A stretch of 64,000 bases of DNA from Venturia oleaginea. Lineage: Eukaryota; Ascomycota; Dothideomycetes; Venturiales; Venturiaceae. This document shows positions 44,801 to 56,529 of the stretch, piece by piece. The stretch covers positions 124,001-188,000 of the forward strand of contig JABMLP010000036.1 in the NCBI GenBank assembly GCA_013176395.1, in the 5' to 3' direction. A model generated the notes under the pieces. That model was not told where the DNA came from. It did no database searches and saw nothing but the letters and a program-made list of their open reading frames with translations. The position numbers and the translations under genes were made by a program. Within the stretch, counting starts at the first letter, position 1. Every line of letters starts with the position of its first letter.

Positions 44801-46619
44801 CGTCGTCCTCTTCTTCGTCGTCGATATCAACGTCCCAATTGTGCTCGTCGTAGTATGTGTAGAGATCAGCTTCCTCGGACTGCAAGTCTCCCACAATGCT
44901 TTCATCATCGTCAGCGACGATGCTTTCACCGCGAGTGTCCTCGAAACTGAAGCTCATTCGGCCGCTGACACTTCCCAAATCCTCGTCTACCTCACCATCG
45001 CTCATTGGTACAGTCGGAAGCACAAACTTCATGCACACCCCTCCAATCTGAATCTCACTGCCATCGTGTAGTGCGACACTATCACCCCTACCACAATGGT
45101 TGCCATTATGGAACGCACCATTTCTTCCGTACACACCCATCTCAAAGTAGCCCTTTTCAAAGTTGTATGCGATGCGAACGTGTTTGCGTGAGATTCCCTT
45201 CCCTGTTGGAAGTGGTTCTTCCTCAGTTATGGGTGGATGAATAGGGATCAAGGGCGTGTAGGTGGGATCGGGCATATGGACCATTGGATCTAATGGTGCA
45301 GTCATGTTAGGGTCGACGGTAGCGAGAAACGGGTTCTGATTGGCAAATGCATATTGATTTTCGACATGGGTCGTCGAGTTCTTGCGTGAGAGATGGCTTT
45401 GGCTGGATGAGGTTCCGGTCGAGCGAGACTTCTGGCCTTTCTTCCGACGCTTCTTGTTCAAACTGATGTGACCGTCGTCTTCACCAACAATGCCTCCCTG
45501 TTCGCTGACGAAGCTCCGTGCGACACTCGCGCCGGCATCCATCATGGTTTGACGTCCTGGCGTTAGACTTGGGCTTCTCTTCTTCCGTGGTTTTGCCATG
45601 CTCTCCTCAAATATCTGTTGATGAGCTGTGTTGGTTTGAGCAACCCTGAATGCTCGCATGTCTCGTCCCAGCTCGACAGCATAGGTAGTCATGTAGAAGT
45701 GACCGTCCAGGAATTCAAGCTTTGCAAAACCCGTGGCGGGAGCCGGTGGCTGCACAGGCGGCACGTAGGAGTCCATGAATTTGACTGCTGCTCCTTCGAG
45801 AGCCGGAATGAGGTCAAGGCCCGGGAGAAGGCCGAAGCTCATATTCATGTTGAGATGCGTGTTGAAGCTGTGGAATGATTGTGTTGGGTCAAGCAGGGCC
45901 GTGTTTGTGGCCGAGTTGAATGAGCCGGCAGTAGACAGATGCTGCGATTGAAAGTGTCCAGCACCCAGAGGAAGTTCTCCGTTGAGTTGAGGATCTATGG
46001 GGAGCTGTGTGAGGTCCACTACGGGGGCAGGCTCTGCTGTGGTGGTAACTGTTGGGGCGTCGGTCGCGGGCTCATTGAGGGTGTGCGGACTTGGCGCACT
46101 CTCGTTTTTCTGGTCATCGTTGGCAGAAGGAGCTTGGTTCTTTCCTTGCTCTTTCTTCATGTGTTCAGCCGTCTCTTTGTTGGGTTGGGGTTGCTCCTGC
46201 TCCTGCTCCGTCTGGTCGGTGCGAACAGGGCCGTCTCCGATATGCACAGACTCGGACCTGACGTTTTCGACTGTAGAAGTATCTTGGACCATGGTTGCGG
46301 TGCTGTCTGTGTCGCCAATGCGCTCTGCGATATTGCTATTGGGCGCATGTTGAAGGGGATTGCTGAAGGGCAGAGCTTCTAAGACTCCATGGTTGCCGTC
46401 GGTCGGCAACAGCGCGGTCGGAACGCAGAAACAGTTGAAGTGGACGTGGAAGGGGCAGCTCAGGGCAAAGGCGCTGGTCGGGTCGGTGTCGAGGGAGAGG
46501 AGGTGGTCGTCCACAAGGAAGGTGTCTGGGTGGTCGTCGGTTGTCTCTTCACTCTGCGTCTCTGCGCCCGGAATGCCACTCCAGTGGACATTACCCGCTG
46601 AAATCTTGGCTGTCTGCAT
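41827..46619 (-). CDS. FHA and forkhead domain transcription factor (Fhl1/Fkh-like), two exons
   Basis: Exons 46619-43710 and 43659-41827 (minus) make 1580 codons. The 50 bp intron (GTATAT...GACTAAT...ACAG) interrupts the forkhead domain between HNLGQHE and AFRKVEKEGKGWLWG. ATG 46619 is the first in frame. An FHA domain occupies about residues 310-535 (FYMTTYAVELGRD, GISRKHVRIAYN, GRNGAFHNG) with an insert containing a basic RKKRSP segment, and binds phosphothreonine partners. A long Lys/Glu/Ala-rich coiled-coil-like region precedes the forkhead DNA-binding domain (NYVYLIYEAIKACP...WQSSVRHNLGQHE). The C-terminus is Pro/Gln/Ala-rich. Domain order and size fit Fhl1, which controls ribosomal protein genes in yeasts, better than Fkh1/2. 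Convergent with the MMS1-like gene. Confidence 0.82.
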
Positions 46620-46929
46620 TTTAGCTGATGAAAATTGCTTCTCCGCAGTGCAGGGCGCCTCGCAAGCGAGATGGATGTACTCGGTGAGCAAGGGAGAACA
46701 GCGACCCGTCCTGACATTACTCTAAAAGTCCTCTGAGCATTACTCTAGAGTCCTCCAAGTCTCTGGTGGAAGACGGGAAAGCTTCAACGCTGCACAACCT
46801 CGACAGTCTTTTCTTTGGCACGACCCGCCATTCTTTACCATCGTACCATCGCATGAGGGAGCGGTGTAACCAGCAGTCAATGAATTTATCCAGGATCTGA
46901 TCTTGGTGCATGAGTCACAAAGCTCCAGA

Positions 46930-47705
46930 ATGGCACCAAGAGGCAAAAAGAAGGACATCGCCGCAGCCTCAACCACGGAACGACGAGCTCTGCCCAACTG
47001 GCCTGTCTTGCAACCCCTCCTGCCATCTATCCACCTTACCCTCCAACATACTGTTCCTGGCCAGATTGTGACTATCCCTTATCTCTGGACATCGACATTG
47101 TGCAAAAACTACCTATCCTTTCTCTCGTCACTTCCACTAGCAACAACTCCTGGAAAGCCAAAAAGGGGCGATGCTGTTCGGGTCAATGATCGTTTTCAAG
47201 TGGATGACGCTGCCTTTGCGGAACGCTTGTGGAGTCAAACGGCCTTGAAAGAGCTAATCACAGGTCAAGCAGCTGGGGCTTCAGAGAAGGATAGAAACAA
47301 ACTATGGGGTGGAAATATCGTTGGTCTGAGCCCTAACATTCGCGTCTATCGCTACACGAAGGGACAGTTCTTTGATCAGCACTGTGAGTCACTTCTTTGC
47401 CTCCTCTTCTGTAGTTTTAATAGCTCATAAAACCAGACGATGACTCCAACAATGTGGTGATTCCAGGAGAACCCTCTATCAAGGCAAAAACTACATGGAC
47501 GCTTCTGCTGTACTTGACCTCTCCCGCTACAGGCTGTATCGGTGGCGAAACAGTCTTTTACCCTGACCCGCTCAGGAAAGGCAAAAATGTCGTGACTCCA
47601 GAGCCTATTTCCATTGGGCTCGAAGTAGGCATGGCTCTTTTGCACAAACATGGCCAGGACTGCATGCTGCATGAAGGTAGGGAAGTGGTTCAGGGCGAGA
47701 AATGA
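46930..47705 (+). CDS. 2OG-Fe(II) dioxygenase (prolyl-4-hydroxylase-like), two exons, early stop
   Basis: Exons 46930-47383 and 47437-47705 give 240 codons; the 53 bp intron starts GTGAGT and ends ACCAG. Fe ligands are visible: H and D in FFDQHYDDS and the distal His in MLHEGREVV. Members of the family then read EKWVIRSD, where Arg binds 2-oxoglutarate. Here TGA replaces the Trp codon (GAG AAA TGA GTT ATC AGA AGC GAC), followed in frame by VIRSDLCVT and a second stop at 47733. So a single change removes the last ten residues including the cosubstrate Arg, and the enzyme is probably inactive. The partly overlapping GTG/ATG region upstream was not used because MAPRGKKKD is the first clean ATG start. 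Confidence 0.8.
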
Positions 47706-47959
47706 GTTATCAGAAGCGACCTTTGCGTGACCTGAACTCGACGTATCTATGCACCTGGACTCCAGATAGATGGCGAGGAGAGGAAGTAACGCTTTCCGAT
47801 AACTCCTGTACGAGCTTGCGCTTTGAAACATATCGAGGCATTATCGGACCTTCGCCGCTGTTTCTATACCTCAAAAGCCATCAATACATTTTCCTTTCAA
47901 ACGAGGCGGCGAACTCTTTACTCAATATTCGGATCAATTCAAGGCCTTCACAGCGCCTT
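47706..47959. other. 3' flank of the oxygenase gene
   Basis: Holds the nine lost codons, then no feature until the Tc1-like element. Confidence 0.5.
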
Positions 47960-49376
47960 CACAGGGTTCCTCAAATCTGACTGCGCAGGGCGCTCGGACC
48001 CACCATTCCATCTCAATTTCCACGTATACACCAACTTATCGCTCAATTTACCACCACCATGGCGCCTAGAACACCCAAAAGAAAGACTGCAAGGCGAGAA
48101 TATGGCACCACGGAGGGAATGCGATTTTTTCAGACCTGGGATTGCAAGAATGAGGCCGACGGCGTCGGTACAATCGCATACCTCCCTAAAATCAATATAC
48201 TAACTTATACCGCACGTAGTTGGCTTAAACTACGAGAACTTATTGGTGATGCAGCATTCATATCACAGAGAAAGAGCAATTGCATCATAGGGCGGCCTAC
48301 CAAAGTATCTGCTTCAGGTCTTACCCGCCTTACGAACCAAGATGACCCCATACACGAAAAAGGCTGGCAGGAACAAGCCAATTGCTGCCCCGGTAAGCCT
48401 TCCGCAAAGACATTACAGCGTCACGTATACAATGCAGGGGCTAGGCGATTCAAGAAGCGTTATCAGAAGCAGATATCCCAGGCAAATCGGCCAAAGAGGG
48501 TTGAATACGGTAAAGAACACGAGAAAAAGACCATACTAGGCTTCTGGAGTTGGATTTGGTTCACAGACGAAGCCCATTTTCAGTCAAAAGAACTCGCCAA
48601 TGCACCTGAATAATAGCTACGCTTTCCAGGGCAAGAGAGAGGTGTCAATGAGGAGCTAGAAGGCGTTTTGGATGTTACTATTCACGTCGCCGGCGGCATC
48701 TCATACAACAAGAAAGGAAACCTCATATTCTACAAGGATCCGGCTGAGCCATCACAGAAGGTCCGTAGGCAAGTCAAGCAGCCTAAACAACTCAAATACG
48801 AGCTGGATTCAGTGTACCAAGCCCGGCTGAAGGTCTGGCAAGACCTTAAGGCAAAGGAGGACGAAACACCAAAAGGAAACTGCATGACACAGGTTTTCTA
48901 CGCCAAAAAGATACTGCCGCAACACATTGAAGCTATTCAGGCGTTGGAGAAGCGTCACCAGCGCAAATACTGGCTTCAAGAGGATGGTGATCCTTCTCAC
49001 GGAATCAAGTCACCTAACAGTGACCCTGCAGTCATAAAAAGAGAAGCAGACCTTCTATTACTTATTCACCCTCCTCAATCATGTGATCTAAATCCCATTG
49101 AGTCTTGTTGGAACATCATTAAGTCCAGATTAGCTGGCAGGAGGTGGTCGTCGGTGGCTCATTTCAGGGCTGAAATCCAGGCAGAATGGGACAAGATAAC
49201 GCTCACAATGATACGGAAAAGGATCAGAGAGATGCCAGAGAGATGTAAGATGATTCAGCAAAAACCAGAGATCTATTGCAAGTCAAACGTGTGGTAAATA
49301 GCATAATACATTCAAGTTCAAAAGATGGGATGGTGGGTCCGAGCGCCCTGCGCAGTCAGATTTGAGGAATCCTGTG
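47960..49376 (+). mobile_element. Tc1/mariner-superfamily transposon with long inverted repeats
   Basis: Terminal inverted repeats of about 50 bp: CACAGG(G/A)TTCCTCAAATC...GCGCAGGGCGCTCGGACCC at both ends. Length 1417 bp. The bases next to both ends are CTT (47957-47959, 49377-49379), not the TA expected for this superfamily. It encodes one broken transposase. Confidence 0.85.
48059..49297 (+). pseudogene. Tc1/mariner-like transposase with two adjacent stops
   Basis: ATG 48059 opens MAPRTPKRKTARREYG. A helix-turn-helix-like N-terminus (SAKTLQRHVYNAGARRF) precedes a DDE core: WFTDEAHFQ, then LQEDGDPSHG, then CDLNPIESCWNIIKSRL. The frame is broken by TAA TAG in succession at 48611-48616, just after NAPE, and goes on in the same frame to 49297. 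The first Asp is upstream of the break, the other two residues downstream, so no active enzyme can come from either part alone. The sequence KKGNLIFYKDP and the long Lys-rich insert are like fungal mariner-type transposases that act on inverted repeats. Confidence 0.85.
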
Positions 49377-49418
49377 CTTGATTCTCAAGCTGACGTAAGC
49401 AAATTTCCTCTCAACGTA

Positions 49419-50523
49419 GTCTATAGGCCTATGCGCCATATATGCCTGTGCGCCAACCCTACCAAACGCGACGCGTTCCTCTATTACCACACGAGATGGT
49501 ACCGCCACAACGACAAGAGGCCTTACACCGAGAAGGTAGGCTTGAACTAGCTGTTCAAGCCTATAAAAACGGCGACTTTCAAAGCTATAGAGCTACCGCG
49601 CAAGCCTATGACGTCCCACGAGATACCCTGCAACGCCGTATTGCTGGTACTCAACCACGACTTGGTTCTACCGCGAAAAACCGCCTCCTTACACCCACCG
49701 AAGAAGAGTACCTTGTACAGCGTATACTTTCAATGGATGAACGCGGTACGCCACCTACTGTTGCCGCCGTACGGACTATGGCAAGCCTTTTAGCCAGTCA
49801 ACATGGCCAACTCGTCTCTGCAGGCCAATGCTGGGTACGCAACTTTATTAACCGCCACGACGTACTAAAATCGAAGTACAACCGCAAGTTCGACTACCAG
49901 CGAGCAAAATGCGAAGACCTAGACCTAATTTGAGCCTGGTTTGAACGCGTACGACGTACACAAGCTGAGCATGGCATCCTCGATGACGATATCTACAATT
50001 TTGACGAGACTGGTTTTCAGATGGGGGTAATTTCAACTGCAAAGGTTGTTACAGGAGCAGATAAGGCTGGGAGACCGAGAACAACGCAGCCAGGCAACCG
50101 TGAGTGGGTTACGGTTATTGAGGCTATTTGTGCGAAAGGGTTTCCAATCCCTCCGCTCGTTATTTTCGAGGCAGTAATGCACCAGGCAGCCTGGTATTCA
50201 GACGGGATCCTACCACCAGATTGGGCAATTGGCGTGAGCGAGAACGGCTGGACAACCAACGAGATAGGTCTCTGGTGGCTAGCAGAATACGCCTACTGAG
50301 GGGGTTGAAAATGTACCTGCTCAGGTACGGCAACGAGCACCACCAAAGTGCAGCGTATGCCAGTCGCTTGAGCATAATGCTAGGACCTGCCCAGAGCGTC
50401 AAAGAACCAATTAAAATGTATATTACTGTTATAGATGGCGGTGTTGTTGAAATATATACGTTTTTTGTAAGAATACTCGGTGGGGTTGGCGCACAGGCAT
50501 ATATGGCGCATAGGCCTATAGAC
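49419..50523 (+). mobile_element. Fot/pogo deletion derivative
   Basis: Nearly perfect inverted repeats of about 45 bp (GTCTATAGGCCTATGCGCC...) flanked by TA (49417-49418, 50524-50525). 1105 bp long. The N-terminal half of a transposase is kept and the C-terminal half is gone. It lies 40 bp from the end of the preceding Tc1-like element. Confidence 0.9.
49442..50299 (+). pseudogene. Fot/pogo transposase N-terminal half
   Basis: ATG 49442 (MPVRQPYQTRRVP) lies within the inverted repeat. Psq-like HTH (LELAVQAYKNGDFQSYRATA...VPRDTLQRRI) and CENP-B-type HTH (LTPTEEEYLVQRI...NFINRHDVLKSKYN) are followed by a TGA at 49931-49933, where CGA would give LIRAWFERV. The frame then continues with the first catalytic Asp (IYNFDETGFQMG) to LAEYAY and a stop at 50297-50299. 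The part with the second and third catalytic residues is missing. It may still bind ends, but cannot cut. Confidence 0.88.
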
Positions 50524-50607
50524 TACGTTAACTTAACTTATGGTCAGCACTAGTCTGCTTCTTTACATCTTTTCAATGCAGACCTTCTTCCTTTCAACAT
50601 TTCAATC

Positions 50608-52740
50608 ATGTTTGGTAAATTTCGAGCTCAGCTTTCCAAAACGACTTCGTCATCGAAAATTGCGAAACGACCCCGACAATCTCAGGTCTGCAACCAATGT
50701 CAAAGGTCGAAGCTCAAATGCGATCGAGCTCTGCCATGTAGCAGCTGTGTGAAAAGACGCGAAGGAGAGGCATGTGGTTATCAGCGAGTGGACACTTTGA
50801 AAGTACAGGTTGCTCGAAAGATTCCGGTGGAGGAGAGGCTCAAGCACTTAGAGTCATTAGTGATGAAGCTGATGCCTGGTGGGTCGAGTACAACATTCAC
50901 TCCAGACACATTGGTTGTTGGGCTTGAGAATGGAATTCATGATCGAGAATGTGGAGAAGTGAGATATGTCGGTTCCACTCACTGGTCGGCGATCATGGAC
51001 GATATCCACGAGTTGAAAACTGCATTGGACAGCTCTCCTCCGGCTCCATACGAAGAGAATCAGACACCGTCTTCCGCACCAAATTTACATGCGGAGCTGA
51101 TCTTCGGACAATCAAGCGACTATTCCCTACAGAATATCATCTCACAGAACCTCCCACCAAAGACCGAGACTTACCTCTTTCTCTCCACCTACTTTCAAGG
51201 AGAAACTTTCATTATCCGTTCATCCACATATCGCAATTTCGTCAGCAATACGAAGCGTTTTGGAAGGATCTAGATCATGTCAATCCCCTTTGGCTTTCAC
51301 TACTATTTTCCGTCTGCTACAAAGCGTCAATGGTAGCTGGACCGAACAACTCCTACCGTAAATCACAGGAAGGGCCTGTTACCGGACAATCGAACTTTCA
51401 TGTCGCCGCTGGGCAATGCCTTGTACTAGGAAGATACCATCGTTCACAGAAATTCGTGTTAGAAGCTCTGGTTGCCTACGCCAACAGCAAAAGCCTGAGG
51501 TCACTCGATCCCTCTCGCGAAGCAATGCAGATTCTTGGTCTAGTCGTGAGGATGGCTTATGAAATGGGCTTTCACCACGATCCCGACTCTCTCAAAGGTC
51601 TCAGTGTGTTCGAGGGCGAAATGAGGCGAAGGTTCTGGTCTGTGTGCAAACAGATGGATCTGATGATTTCGTTTCAATTCGGACTTCCTACCAATATTCG
51701 ATTCGACAATTGCGATACTCGATCACCGAGGAATCTTTTTGACTCGGACTTTTCCATCGACACGAAGGTTTTGCCTCCTTCGCGTCCAGAGAGCGAATCG
51801 ACAAGACTTCTTTGGTTCATTGTCAAAGACAGGCTGATGCTTGGATTTGGAAAAGTCTGTCAGTACGCTCTTTTCTTCGCAGCAAAGCCCGAAATTGAGG
51901 TTCTTTAGCTCGATCAGGAAATACGACATCTACACACTACGATACCGGATGCACTCCGCGCAATGCCCTTTCCCAGTTGCAAAACCGATGAGCCTTTGCT
52001 TTTCATGTTACGGCTGTTCGTCGAATTCATTTACCTAAAAAGCCTCTGCGTCCTCCATCGCAGATACATGGCTCAAGGCTTCGCCTACAGCACTCAGACG
52101 TGTAGGGAGGCTGGGACGGAACTCGTGGGTCAATTTGCCGAAATGTATCAAGAATTCTGGCCTGGTGGTCAACTATATGAAGAACGATGGCTGTTGAATA
52201 CTTTCACGATGAACGACTTCCTGCTTGGTGTCATGGTTCTGTGTCTTGCTATCCACACCCGACACGGAAACAGTGCGCAAATTTGTAACATTGATGCCAC
52301 GACCGAGAAGAGAATTCTGTCGCTGTTGGACGAATCACTCAAGATCTGCATTGGGAAGTCGAGTGCCAGCAAAGATGTACGAAAAGTATCCCAGGCCGTT
52401 CGCTTGACTCTAGACCGTGCCCAACAACAGAATAATGGTATGTATTGACACGGCAAAATAATTTGGCATCTGGACTGAATATTTCATCGCAGAACCCGAA
52501 AATTCAATCCAGCAACCAGCGAACTTGGCGGCTCTCACGCCCCAAGCCCAAGGCACCAGCTTCCTCACCTACTACAACAACTTTGCCTCCCTCGATCCCT
52601 TCAACTTCATGGACAAAGACGCCACTACCAACTTCGAGTACCATTATCCCCTCTTCGATCAACACCTCTGGGATCAAAATCTCCTCTTCGCCAATACAGA
52701 TTTTGAGGCCGACGGACCGGAACCGCTAGTGCAACCCTGA
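50608..52740 (+). pseudogene. Zn2Cys6 fungal transcription factor, frameshift and nonsense
   Basis: ATG 50608 opens MFGKFRAQLSKTTSSS. A Zn2Cys6 binuclear cluster (VCNQCQRSKLKCDRALPCSSC...EAC, residues about 30-58) follows, then a linker helix and a fungal-specific regulatory domain (ILGLVVRMAYEMGFHHD, RRRFWSVCKQMDL). Near 51195-51210 the sense moves one base back (YFQGETF to HYPFIHISQFRQQYEAFW); no intron fits. A TAG at 51906-51908 interrupts EVL-LDQEIRHLH in the second frame. The last intron (52438-52492, GTATGT...CGCAG) leads to a final exon ending LVQP at 52740. With one shift and one stop the gene is likely dead here, or the assembly has errors. Targets are unknown; no linked pathway genes are present. 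Confidence 0.8.
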
Positions 52741-53557
52741 TAATCTTTTCAAGTACTTTTTGGACTGGTGTTCGGACAACATGCGAGGTCTCCCAGCAGC
52801 CCATCGAATCGGAGGCAAATCTTGGTTGTAGGCTGGAGATCAAGGTCAAAAATACCCACCCAGCGGAACACGCTCCTACTTATCTTGGATGCGGAATTTT
52901 ATGTCTCTAAACACGTATTCTACAAATGGCAATGGGTGTTAATATATCATGGCGAATTTCTAAGTATCATCAAAACCATCGACATACTTGGAATGGAGGA
53001 CCAGCAAACAGAAGTATATCGCTCGCTCGATCATGCCTTGATTCTTTACATAAAGATCCCACTATATCTCCCCCTTTTCCCTTATCCTTCCGCGAAGACA
53101 AATACAAAGCACCCTTCTCTCGCTAACCCGTCACACAATCGTCAACACACCAAGTCCAAATCCTACACATATCGATACATTATTCCATCTTTAACCCCTC
53201 ACCAACTTACGATAGAAACTCAACTCAGCTCAGCTCAGCTACCGTTCAAAGAAACTAGCCATAGAATCATTACTCGCAATAGACCCTCTCCTTTCCCTCC
53301 TCCCCATCCCCACCTCACCCACCTCCCCATCAAATCCCCCATTTCCTACCACGCCCTCAGCCTCCCCTGCATCCACCCCATCTTCAACACCATCAATCCA
53401 CTCCCCAATCCTCCCTCCATAAACCGCGCCGTCTATATCAGAGAAACCATCTAAACTTTCATCCTCGATGATTTGGGATGGAAGGTGAAGGTCTAGGTTT
53501 GGCGCTGGTGTTTAATCATCACCAAAACAAGCTACTCGAGCATCAAAGTATCCAGCC
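52741..53557. other. Intergenic
   Basis: C-rich and low-complexity stretches (53290-53430) give open frames on the plus strand, but they lack protein-like composition. No repeat recognised. Confidence 0.45.
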
Positions 53558-55882
53558 TCAGGAACAAACCCCCCGATAATCCAAGGAGTCTTGTATACCA
53601 GACATAAAATATTGCTGCTGTGGAACAGTATCATTCCCTAGCGGTGTACCATTATAGTAACCATCGATCTGTATAGGTACCGAATGACTCAGCGCATCAT
53701 TCTCGAAATCAATGAGTTGATCCCAATATTCCGGACTTGATTCTTGGTTCGTGGTTGTGTCGCTGAATTCTGCTGTCTTGGTGATGCTGTCGTAGATGTC
53801 TTTTTGATGAGGAGGTGGGTTTGCATCGTAGTTTGTAGGAAAAGTGTTGAAGACTGTGTTTACTTGTTCAACTTTTATCGGAATCTGCGGGATGGCGTAT
53901 TGAGTTTGCTCGAATGGATGACTAGGCGAAGGATACCGCGGAGCATCGCTGATATTGTGATCAGAGTTATTGTAATCCGATCCCTGGAGTATGTGCTGCT
54001 GTTCGCCATAACCAGATTGCGGAGCGTAGCTCTGAAAAGACGGTTGATCGTAGACGGGTTCGAGGCCAGTGTTGAAAGTGGCGGGTGGAAATGGATTGGT
54101 AGGAGGGTTATTCTGGAAAATAGTAGGTGCTTCAGACTCCCAGTCCTGATGTGTGGGAGTTGTGGTCCGAGGAATCTGATACCGCTGTATCAAAGGTATA
54201 GCCATTGGTGAACCAAAAGAGGAAGTCGGATGGTGAGACCCGGTATAGATCGGTTGACCAGACGTATCGTATGTTTTCTTGACATTCGAATCCTGTTGAC
54301 CGCCATGTCTCACCTTCTTCGTCATCCTCCTCTTCCTATTTGATACCGTTCTATTCGTCTCGTTTTTTTCCTCTTCCCCAAAACTCTTTGTCTTGGCAGA
54401 AACCCTGGCACCACCATAATCGCCCCTTATCCTTTCCTCTTGGAAGCCCATCTTCACCCTGTCGTACGCTTCGTTATATACCGAATTTGTCATTCTCTTC
54501 CACAGAACCTCCCTCCTTTCTCCTCTCTGCCCAAGAGCCATCTGTTGTCTCTTCCTCAGCTTCGCCGCGAACGTTTTGAACCCTCCTTGTGTTTGATCTG
54601 GACAAACCTCCTCTGGGACCATTTGTGCAATCGCCATCCCTCTATGCTTTATGAGAACGTAAAGTAGGGGTTCGTGGGTGAGATTTGTGGAGTAGTGTTG
54701 GATTACGAATTCTTCTGGAAGATGCACGGGGTAGTAGTTCAATGAAATCGTTTCTCTTGTTTCTCTGACTTCAGGAGAACCGTGTAGGCACCGTTTGATC
54801 ATGGGATGAGACGTTGTGCTAAACGTGTTTAGCGGAAGGGGTAGATTTTGATTCTGCATCGCAGCGAGGACGCGAGAAGAGAACTGTCCAACGGGATGAT
54901 TAACGACAGTAGAGCCCACTTCTGATAGTGAAACAGATGGCTGAAGGGTAATATCCTGGGGCGGGCTCCAAAGGATCGAATCGAGAAAAGATTCCAGAGA
55001 CTGTCCCGATGTTTGGGCGGCTTGGCTTAGTGGTTGCATGTGGCCATCAAAGTTGCCGGTCTCATACTGGTTCAAGATTTGGCTCCCAGTGCGCTTGGTC
55101 GCCCGTCGAAAACTTCGTCTTGAAATGTCGATATGGTTGCCTCTTGCATTTCTGATATATTGGGTGGCGTTCTCGAAGATGGGATTTGAGAGACGAAACC
55201 GTTAATGGTTGTACAGAATAGCAAGCCCGGGCTAGTGGAAGACATGTTCGGGGCAGTAACTCAGCAGCTCTTCCACGGTGCAATTAGAAAGTTCATGTAT
55301 TGGAAGGCTGGTCTCAAACCGTGGTGCTCCAGGAATACGCTCTGGCGCTGCTGGAGGCCTACTGTATTCCCTCTCGAGATCGATGCTTACTAATGGCCAA
55401 GTTAGATCCACTCCATGCGATAGGCCAGTCTGATTTGCGGCATACGGGGGCACACTGTTATGAGTGTGTCCTGGAGCATGTATAGCACTTCGGTGATTTG
55501 CTGGCGTTCTAAACCTGCCGTTGCCATGTGACGGCCCTTTGCGGTCGTAATCGTTTTGTAGTAATGTTTGGATATCATTTCCGTCAAGAGAAATAAGGGT
55601 CGACCATGTGTCGGCACCGCCATGAGTATTATGTCCATTATCTTTGATAACCCAAATAGTATGATACTCATCTGCATCTGCATCATCACCGGTGAAATAT
55701 TCTAAAGTCAAGTCTGCAACAAGACCCAATATATCGCTCTCGATAATCCAACATTTCGTTGCAACGCCGAGTCTATATCGCGGCTGAGTGGGAGGATTAG
55801 AATAGAAAGAGTTGAGTAGGTACGGAAGGTGCCGTAGGGGAAGGACGAACTGGTCCATACTGCCCGGCCTCTTATGTGTCAT
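53558..55882 (-). CDS. Hypothetical protein, gene structure uncertain
   Basis: Two long minus-strand stretches in the same frame: 55882-55232 (ATG 55882, MTHKRPGSMDQF) and 55075-53558. Between them are two in-frame stops (TAG 55232, TAA near 55202). A GT-AG intron covering these is possible but no donor or acceptor is convincing. The first part has a compact domain-like segment (YRLGVATKCWIIESDILGLV); the second is polar, with a basic stretch (VSNRKRRMTKKVRHGGQ, about residue 250) that could be a nuclear signal, then a Pro/Ser/Gln-rich tail. In a neighbouring frame, 55283-55062 reads SHLRERHPIYQKCKR...HFKTKF, reminiscent of a degenerate C2H2 finger. I do not recognise the family; it may be two genes or a decayed one. 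Confidence 0.45.
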
Positions 55883-56069
55883 ATTCAGCCCATTCCTGGG
55901 CGCCACGTCGGAGAACAAAGCAACTCTGGTAATTGCTCAACAGCCCATGAGCATGAATGGGCAGAAGACATGTGGCGGCACGGCATATCCATACGAAGGC
56001 ACAAGGCACTTCAGAACATGTCACCGAATTACACTTAGGATCTAAGGTAGAGAGGTAAGAGTTTCGTAA

Positions 56070-56513
56070 GATTGATTGATTGATTGATTTTATCCTACTC
56101 GGTTGCAGCCGCTTAATCACGCAGCTATGCCCGGTTAAGGGGACTTCATCAGACAGCCGACACGTGATATGATCTACCACGTCCCACTTCGCCCTGCTTA
56201 CCAAAACAAGACCAGCTATCCCCTCGATCCCCCCTCTTTTCCCTCAACCACTATTTCCAAATGCCCCATGGCTCTTGTAAATGTCGGTTGTTCTACCAGT
56301 ACATCTGTGCTATCTAGATTCCGAGAGGTAATGCCTCATGTTTCGCTTTCCGTTTACCTACAGTCTCCCCTCAATGCTCAGCGTCGTCTGCGCGTTTTCG
56401 ATCCCACTATGCCCAAGGACCCGCGTCTGTTCCATAAATCTGATAGCTTTGGTGGCTAACTTATGCGTAGTCAAGATATTCCGGAGGTTGTTTCGTCCTG
56501 GGAAGCGGCCTAA
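56070..56513 (-). mobile_element. LINE 3' end fragment (3' half of a split LINE) with AATC tail
   Basis: Nearly identical to 3972-4415: 3' UTR plus the last ORF2 codons, tail of GATT units on the plus strand at 56070-56089. It ends at GGAAGCGGCC-TAA against Harbinger copy 2. Placed next to the fragment at 22127-22547 (reversed), sharing one TAA, it restores continuous LINE sequence. Confidence 0.92.
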
Positions 56514-56529
56514 GGGGGTGTTCGAGAAC

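Noticed and set aside
43701..46691. Start of the forkhead gene at 46691
   Set aside because: That position is TTG; the first ATG in frame is 46619.
51842..51908. An intron that would remove the TAG at 51906 in the Zn2Cys6 gene
   Set aside because: Possible GT-AG pairs span only 9-28 bases and would remove conserved residues.
53281..53460. Plus-strand Pro/Ser-rich frame as a gene
   Set aside because: Low-complexity C-rich DNA with no start context or domain.
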